Source: Acidobacteriota bacterium (GTDB lineage Bacteria > Acidobacteriota > Terriglobia > Terriglobales > Acidobacteriaceae). Taken from it: 64,000 bases of DNA. Made by a program: the position numbers and the translations under genes. The stretch lies in contig JAEYQK010000106.1 of assembly GCA_023410055.1 (NCBI GenBank), forward strand, positions 33,948 through 97,947, written 5' to 3'. Shown here in pieces: positions 60,759-64,000 of the stretch. The notes below the pieces were generated by a model, which was not told where the DNA came from, ran no database searches, and was given only the letters and a program-made list of their open reading frames with translations. How positions within the stretch are numbered: the first letter of the stretch is position 1; each line of letters opens with the position of its first letter.

Positions 60759-61859
60759 CTATTTGCGATTGGCCATCGTACGGCCGTAGTTGTAGTACGC
60801 CGCGCACGCACCCTCGCCGGACACCATCGTGGCCCCCAGTGGCCGTTGCGGCGTGCAGCGCGTGCCAAAGGCAGGGCAGTCATGTGGCTTCTTGAGTCCT
60901 TGAAGAATGAGCCCGCTGATGCAGGTCTCTGGCTCTGCCGTGCGGATTTCATCGATTGCAAAGCGCACCTCGGCATCGAACTCGCGATACTCCGCGGCCA
61001 GTCTGTATCCGCTGTTCGGAATCATGCCGATGCCGCGCCACTGGCGATCGCAGACCTCGAACACTTTGGACACGAGGTTGCGAGCGGCAACGTTGCCGTC
61101 CCGGTCCAGCGCGCGTGAGTACTGATTCTCAACCTCGGCCCGTCCGGCCTCAAGTTGGCGGACAGCCATGAGCAACGCCTGCATAATGTCCAGCGGTTCA
61201 AAGCCGGCAATGACGACCGGGACTTTCTGTCGCTCGCTGATGACCTCGTACTCGCGGAAGCCCATCACCGCGCACACGTGCCCTGGTCCGAGAAACGCCT
61301 GCACACGATTGTTCGGCGAATCGAGTATGAAGTTGATCGCAGGAGGAACGAGCGAATGTGAAACAAGAAGCGAAAGGTTGCGGACAGCCTCGCGCTTGGC
61401 CCTGGCCGCCAGCATCGCATTAGCCGGAGCCGTCGTCTCAAACCCGATAGCAAAGAACACGACCTGCTTACCGGGGTTGGCCTTCGCGATCTTGATGCAG
61501 TCCAACGGCGAGTAGACAACGCGAACGTCAGCGCCCTGCGACTTGATTGCGAACAGATCGGCTTCCGATCCAGGCACGCGCAGCATGTCCCCAAAGGAAC
61601 AGAAGATCACATTCGGTTGTCGCGCAATGGCGTGGGCCTTGTCGATCATCTCCAGCGGAGTCACGCAAACCGGACACCCGGGGCCATGCACAAGTGTGAT
61701 TTCTTTAGGGAGGAGTCCGTCAATACCGTGCTTCAGGATCGAGTGCGTCTGCCCGCCGCAAATCTCCATGATGGTCCACGAGCGGGTGAGCACGCGCTGC
61801 ATCTCCTGCACGATTGCACGTGCCAGCCGTTCGTTCCGATACTCTGCAAGATATTTCAT
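60759..61859 (-). CDS. hypD: Hydrogenase maturation protein HypD
   Basis: This 366-residue iron-sulfur scaffold holds the Fe(CN)2CO fragment during Ni-Fe centre assembly. Cys-rich conserved blocks are MEICGGQTHSILKHG, HGPGCPVCVTPLEMIDKA and FEVCDRQWRGIG. The C-terminal [4Fe-4S] Cys group is in CISGLILQGLKKPHDCPAFGTRC. The hypC stop overlaps its start by four bases. The gene converges with hypA. Confidence 0.95.
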   Translation of the reverse strand: MKYLAEYRNERLARAIVQEMQRVLTRSWTIMEICGGQTHSILKHGIDGLLPKEITLVHGPGCPVCVTPLEMIDKAHAIARQPNVIFCSFGDMLRVPGSEADLFAIKSQGADVRVVYSPLDCIKIAKANPGKQVVFFAIGFETTAPANAMLAARAKREAVRNLSLLVSHSLVPPAINFILDSPNNRVQAFLGPGHVCAVMGFREYEVISERQKVPVVIAGFEPLDIMQALLMAVRQLEAGRAEVENQYSRALDRDGNVAARNLVSKVFEVCDRQWRGIGMIPNSGYRLAAEYREFDAEVRFAIDEIRTAEPETCISGLILQGLKKPHDCPAFGTRCTPQRPLGATMVSGEGACAAYYNYGRTMANRK

Positions 61860-62116
61860 TGCGCGGAATCGTCAGGAACCCTGAGTTCGCTCAGTTGCCC
61901 CATTTCTTCGAGCAACTGGTAAGTACGCGCGGCCTCTTCCGGATCCACGATGCTGATTGCGAAGCCGACGTGCACGAGAACGTAGTCGCCAACGCTCGCT
62001 TGAGGAACATACTCCAGGCAAGCCTCGCGAGCGATGCCACCGAACTGCACTTTGCCAGTCCGTGACCCATCGTTATCCGATATTTCAAGCACTTTGCCGG
62101 GAACAGCCAGGCACAT
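61856..62116 (-). CDS. hypC: Hydrogenase assembly chaperone HypC
   Basis: This 86-residue chaperone starts with MCLAVPGKVLEI, with the essential Cys2 exposed after Met removal. It binds HypD and the large-subunit precursor. The stop overlaps hypD by four bases, and the start is three bases after hypF. The length is typical. Confidence 0.95.
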   Translation of the reverse strand: MCLAVPGKVLEISDNDGSRTGKVQFGGIAREACLEYVPQASVGDYVLVHVGFAISIVDPEEAARTYQLLEEMGQLSELRVPDDSAQ

Positions 62117-62119
62117 AGC

Positions 62120-64000
62120 CTATCCTCGCTTCAGGAGTTCGTTCGCGATCACCGCTTGACCCAACGAGATTCCGCCATCATTGGGCGGAACCTTGGAATG
62201 CAAATAGACGTCAAATCCGCCCGCCCGCAGGCCGTTCACAGCCTTGCCGAGCAACGTCATGTTCTGAAAGGTTCCACCGCTCAGGCACACGCGGTTCAGA
62301 TCATCAGCTTGCCGCAATCGGCCGCAGACTTCAACGATGACTTTCGCCAGAGTGTTGTGGAACTTAGCACTGATAGTGCTCGCCGTTGCACCTCTCGCAG
62401 TCTCGTGCGCAATCGCCGTGATCATTGGCCTGAAGTCAATTTCGAGCGCATCGCTGCCTGCGATGTCGAACTGGTATTCGCCTTCGACTGCCGGATCGGC
62501 AACCATCTCCAGTTCTATTGCGGCCTGTCCCTCGAAGTTGATTTCGTGGCGAATGCCGCAGAGCGAAGCGACAGCATCGAACAATCGACCGCAAGACGAT
62601 GTGTCAACTGTATTCAGTTGCCGATCAAGCATCTGGCGCACGATCGCGACCTCTCGTTCGGTAACGCCGTTGAAGATTTCCCGCCTGCACTCACCGCAAT
62701 CGTGTAAATACGCCATCGCCGAACGCCACGGTTGGCGAATCGCAGCGTCGCCTCCCGGAAGCGGAACGTAACGAAAGTGAGCACGACGTTCGAATCCGGC
62801 AAAATCCGCCACGATGAATTCGCCGCCCCATATCTTGCCATCGGTTCCGTAGCCTGTACCGTCGAACGCAACGCCGATGACCTTCCCGCGCAGCCCATTC
62901 TCGGCCATGCAACTGGCGATGTGCGCATGATGATGCTGCACGCCGATCTTCGGCAGTCTGTCGAGCCCGAGTGCGTATCGCGTACTTATGTAGCCCGGAT
63001 GGAGATCGTGCGCAATTGCGTGCGGTTCAACGCGAAAGAGCTTCTTCAGGTTGGCGAGTGTCTCTTCAAAGAACTGAAGGGTCTCGTAGTTCTCCAGATC
63101 GCCGATATGCTGGCTGACAATCGCGTGATGTCCTTTTATGAGACAAAGCGTGTTCTTCAGTTCAGCGCCACAAGCGATCAACTCCGTCACCTGCTCGTGG
63201 AGATCGATAGTCTCCGGCACGTACCCGCGCGAACGCCGAAGAACGCGCTCCTTGCCCTCGAACGTGCGAACGACCGAGTCATCCGTTCGCATGTAGATGT
63301 CGCGATTGTGAAACAGAAATGCATCAGCAACGGATTGCAAACGCCCAACTGCCTCTTCATTGCTGGTGACGATCGGCTCCTCAGAAATGTTGCCACTCGT
63401 CATCACCAGCGTAGCGAATTCTGGCGGAGCATCCATCGACTCGCCAAACAGCAGATAGTGCAACGGCGTGTAGGGAAGCATTACGCCAACGGTGTTGTTA
63501 CCGGGAGCAATTGCCGACGGAAGGGAACAGCCGGCCTTGCGCGGCAAGATGACGACGGGACGCTTTTGTGACGTGAGCGCCTTGCGATCCAGTTCCGAGA
63601 CGACACAAAAGCGCTCAACCGTCTCGACATCTCGCATCATCAGCGCGAACGGCTTGTCACTGCGTTTCTTGCGAGTGCGAAGGAGATTGACTGCCGATTC
63701 GTTCAGCGCATCGCAGGCGAGATGGAATCCGCCGAGTCCGCGTATTGCGACAATTCGTCCTTCGCGAAGCAGTCCCCGAACACGACGAATCACCGCTAGT
63801 GCCGATTCAGCGTTATCGAACTCTGGCACACCCGACGGAGAATCGCTGTCGACCAACTTCAGCGAAGGCCCGCAATCGGCGCACGCATTCGGTTGTGCGT
63901 GAAAACGTCTGTTTGCTGGATCGTGATATTCGGCCGCGCATTCCCCGCACATCTGGAAGAGTGCCATTGTCGTCGTCGGCCGGTCATAAGGAACGTCGCG
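62120..64000 (-). CDS. hypF: Carbamoyltransferase HypF, 3' part (runs off right edge)
   Basis: HypF makes the cyanide ligands of the Ni-Fe centre from carbamoyl phosphate. The zinc-finger region CGECAAEYHDPANRRFHAQPNACADCGP, the YrdC-like nucleotide-binding domain (GRIVAIRGLGGFHLACDA) and the Kae1/carbamoyltransferase-like domain (HHHAHIASCMAENGL, GVAFDGTGYGTDG) are present. The upstream residues RDVPYDRPTTTMA at the edge show the frame continues past the window, so the acylphosphatase domain is missing here. The internal Met at 63967 is not the real start. The hypC gene follows three bases later. No hypB or hypE is in the window. Confidence 0.94.
   Translation of the reverse strand, partial: RDVPYDRPTTTMALFQMCGECAAEYHDPANRRFHAQPNACADCGPSLKLVDSDSPSGVPEFDNAESALAVIRRVRGLLREGRIVAIRGLGGFHLACDALNESAVNLLRTRKKRSDKPFALMMRDVETVERFCVVSELDRKALTSQKRPVVILPRKAGCSLPSAIAPGNNTVGVMLPYTPLHYLLFGESMDAPPEFATLVMTSGNISEEPIVTSNEEAVGRLQSVADAFLFHNRDIYMRTDDSVVRTFEGKERVLRRSRGYVPETIDLHEQVTELIACGAELKNTLCLIKGHHAIVSQHIGDLENYETLQFFEETLANLKKLFRVEPHAIAHDLHPGYISTRYALGLDRLPKIGVQHHHAHIASCMAENGLRGKVIGVAFDGTGYGTDGKIWGGEFIVADFAGFERRAHFRYVPLPGGDAAIRQPWRSAMAYLHDCGECRREIFNGVTEREVAIVRQMLDRQLNTVDTSSCGRLFDAVASLCGIRHEINFEGQAAIELEMVADPAVEGEYQFDIAGSDALEIDFRPMITAIAHETARGATASTISAKFHNTLAKVIVEVCGRLRQADDLNRVCLSGGTFQNMTLLGKAVNGLRAGGFDVYLHSKVPPNDGGISLGQAVIANELLKRG

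Overview
The window looks like a chromosomal segment of an Acidobacteriota species, probably of the Koribacter/Terriglobia type. No rRNA or tRNA gene is present to fix this. The inference rests on gene content, on an RNase E/G gene with a very long acidic insert, and on short GC-rich palindromes sitting inside and between genes. Coding density is high and both strands are used. Nothing looks like phage, transposon, integrase or CRISPR.

Layout. 1-3060: the 5' part of an Lhr-type helicase gene (minus, running off the left edge) whose reading frame has absorbed palindromic repeats; a small zinc-ribbon protein; a KdsC-like phosphatase. 3060-9000 (minus): a TPR protein, then a proS - small membrane protein - class A penicillin-binding protein run. 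9350-12926 (plus): a hybrid histidine kinase and DNA polymerase IV. 12980-16430 (minus): a glycine-zipper protein, alanine dehydrogenase and an aldehyde dehydrogenase. 16681-29360 (plus): a FecR-domain protein, then the cell-shape group mreB-mreC-mreD, a secreted repeat protein, mrdA (PBP2), rodA, and an RNase E/G gene cut by one in-frame TAA. 29418-35133 (minus): a BON-domain protein, a 1208-residue GH13 protein and a PQQ-dehydrogenase-like protein. 35339-42764 (plus): a lipoprotein adaptor and two RND pump subunits. 42850-43233: two very small genes. 43230-45686 (minus): a second hybrid histidine kinase. 45863-49091 (plus): msrA and lutABC for lactate oxidation. 49155-50060 (minus): a universal stress protein.

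50319-60737 (plus) is the most unusual part. It is one tightly packed, mostly overlapping ten-gene operon: a molybdopterin oxidoreductase resembling FdhF, a HydB/HydG-type iron-sulfur/flavin pair, a hydrogenase maturation protease, a five-subunit membrane group 4 [NiFe]-hydrogenase module (HycC, E, D, F and G-like) and hypA. The converging minus strand carries hypF-hypC-hypD, with hypF running off the right edge. The Ni-Fe ligands are intact, and the large subunit keeps a 28-residue tail for the protease to remove. The FdhF-like subunit lacks both the His and the Arg used by formate dehydrogenases, so its substrate is open. The HydBG pair suggests NAD(P)H as an electron partner. A CRP/FNR-type palindrome lies at activator distance from a possible -10 box upstream, which suggests anaerobic or redox control.

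All calls come from reading the sequence and translations by eye. Functions are inferred from remembered family motifs, not from searches.
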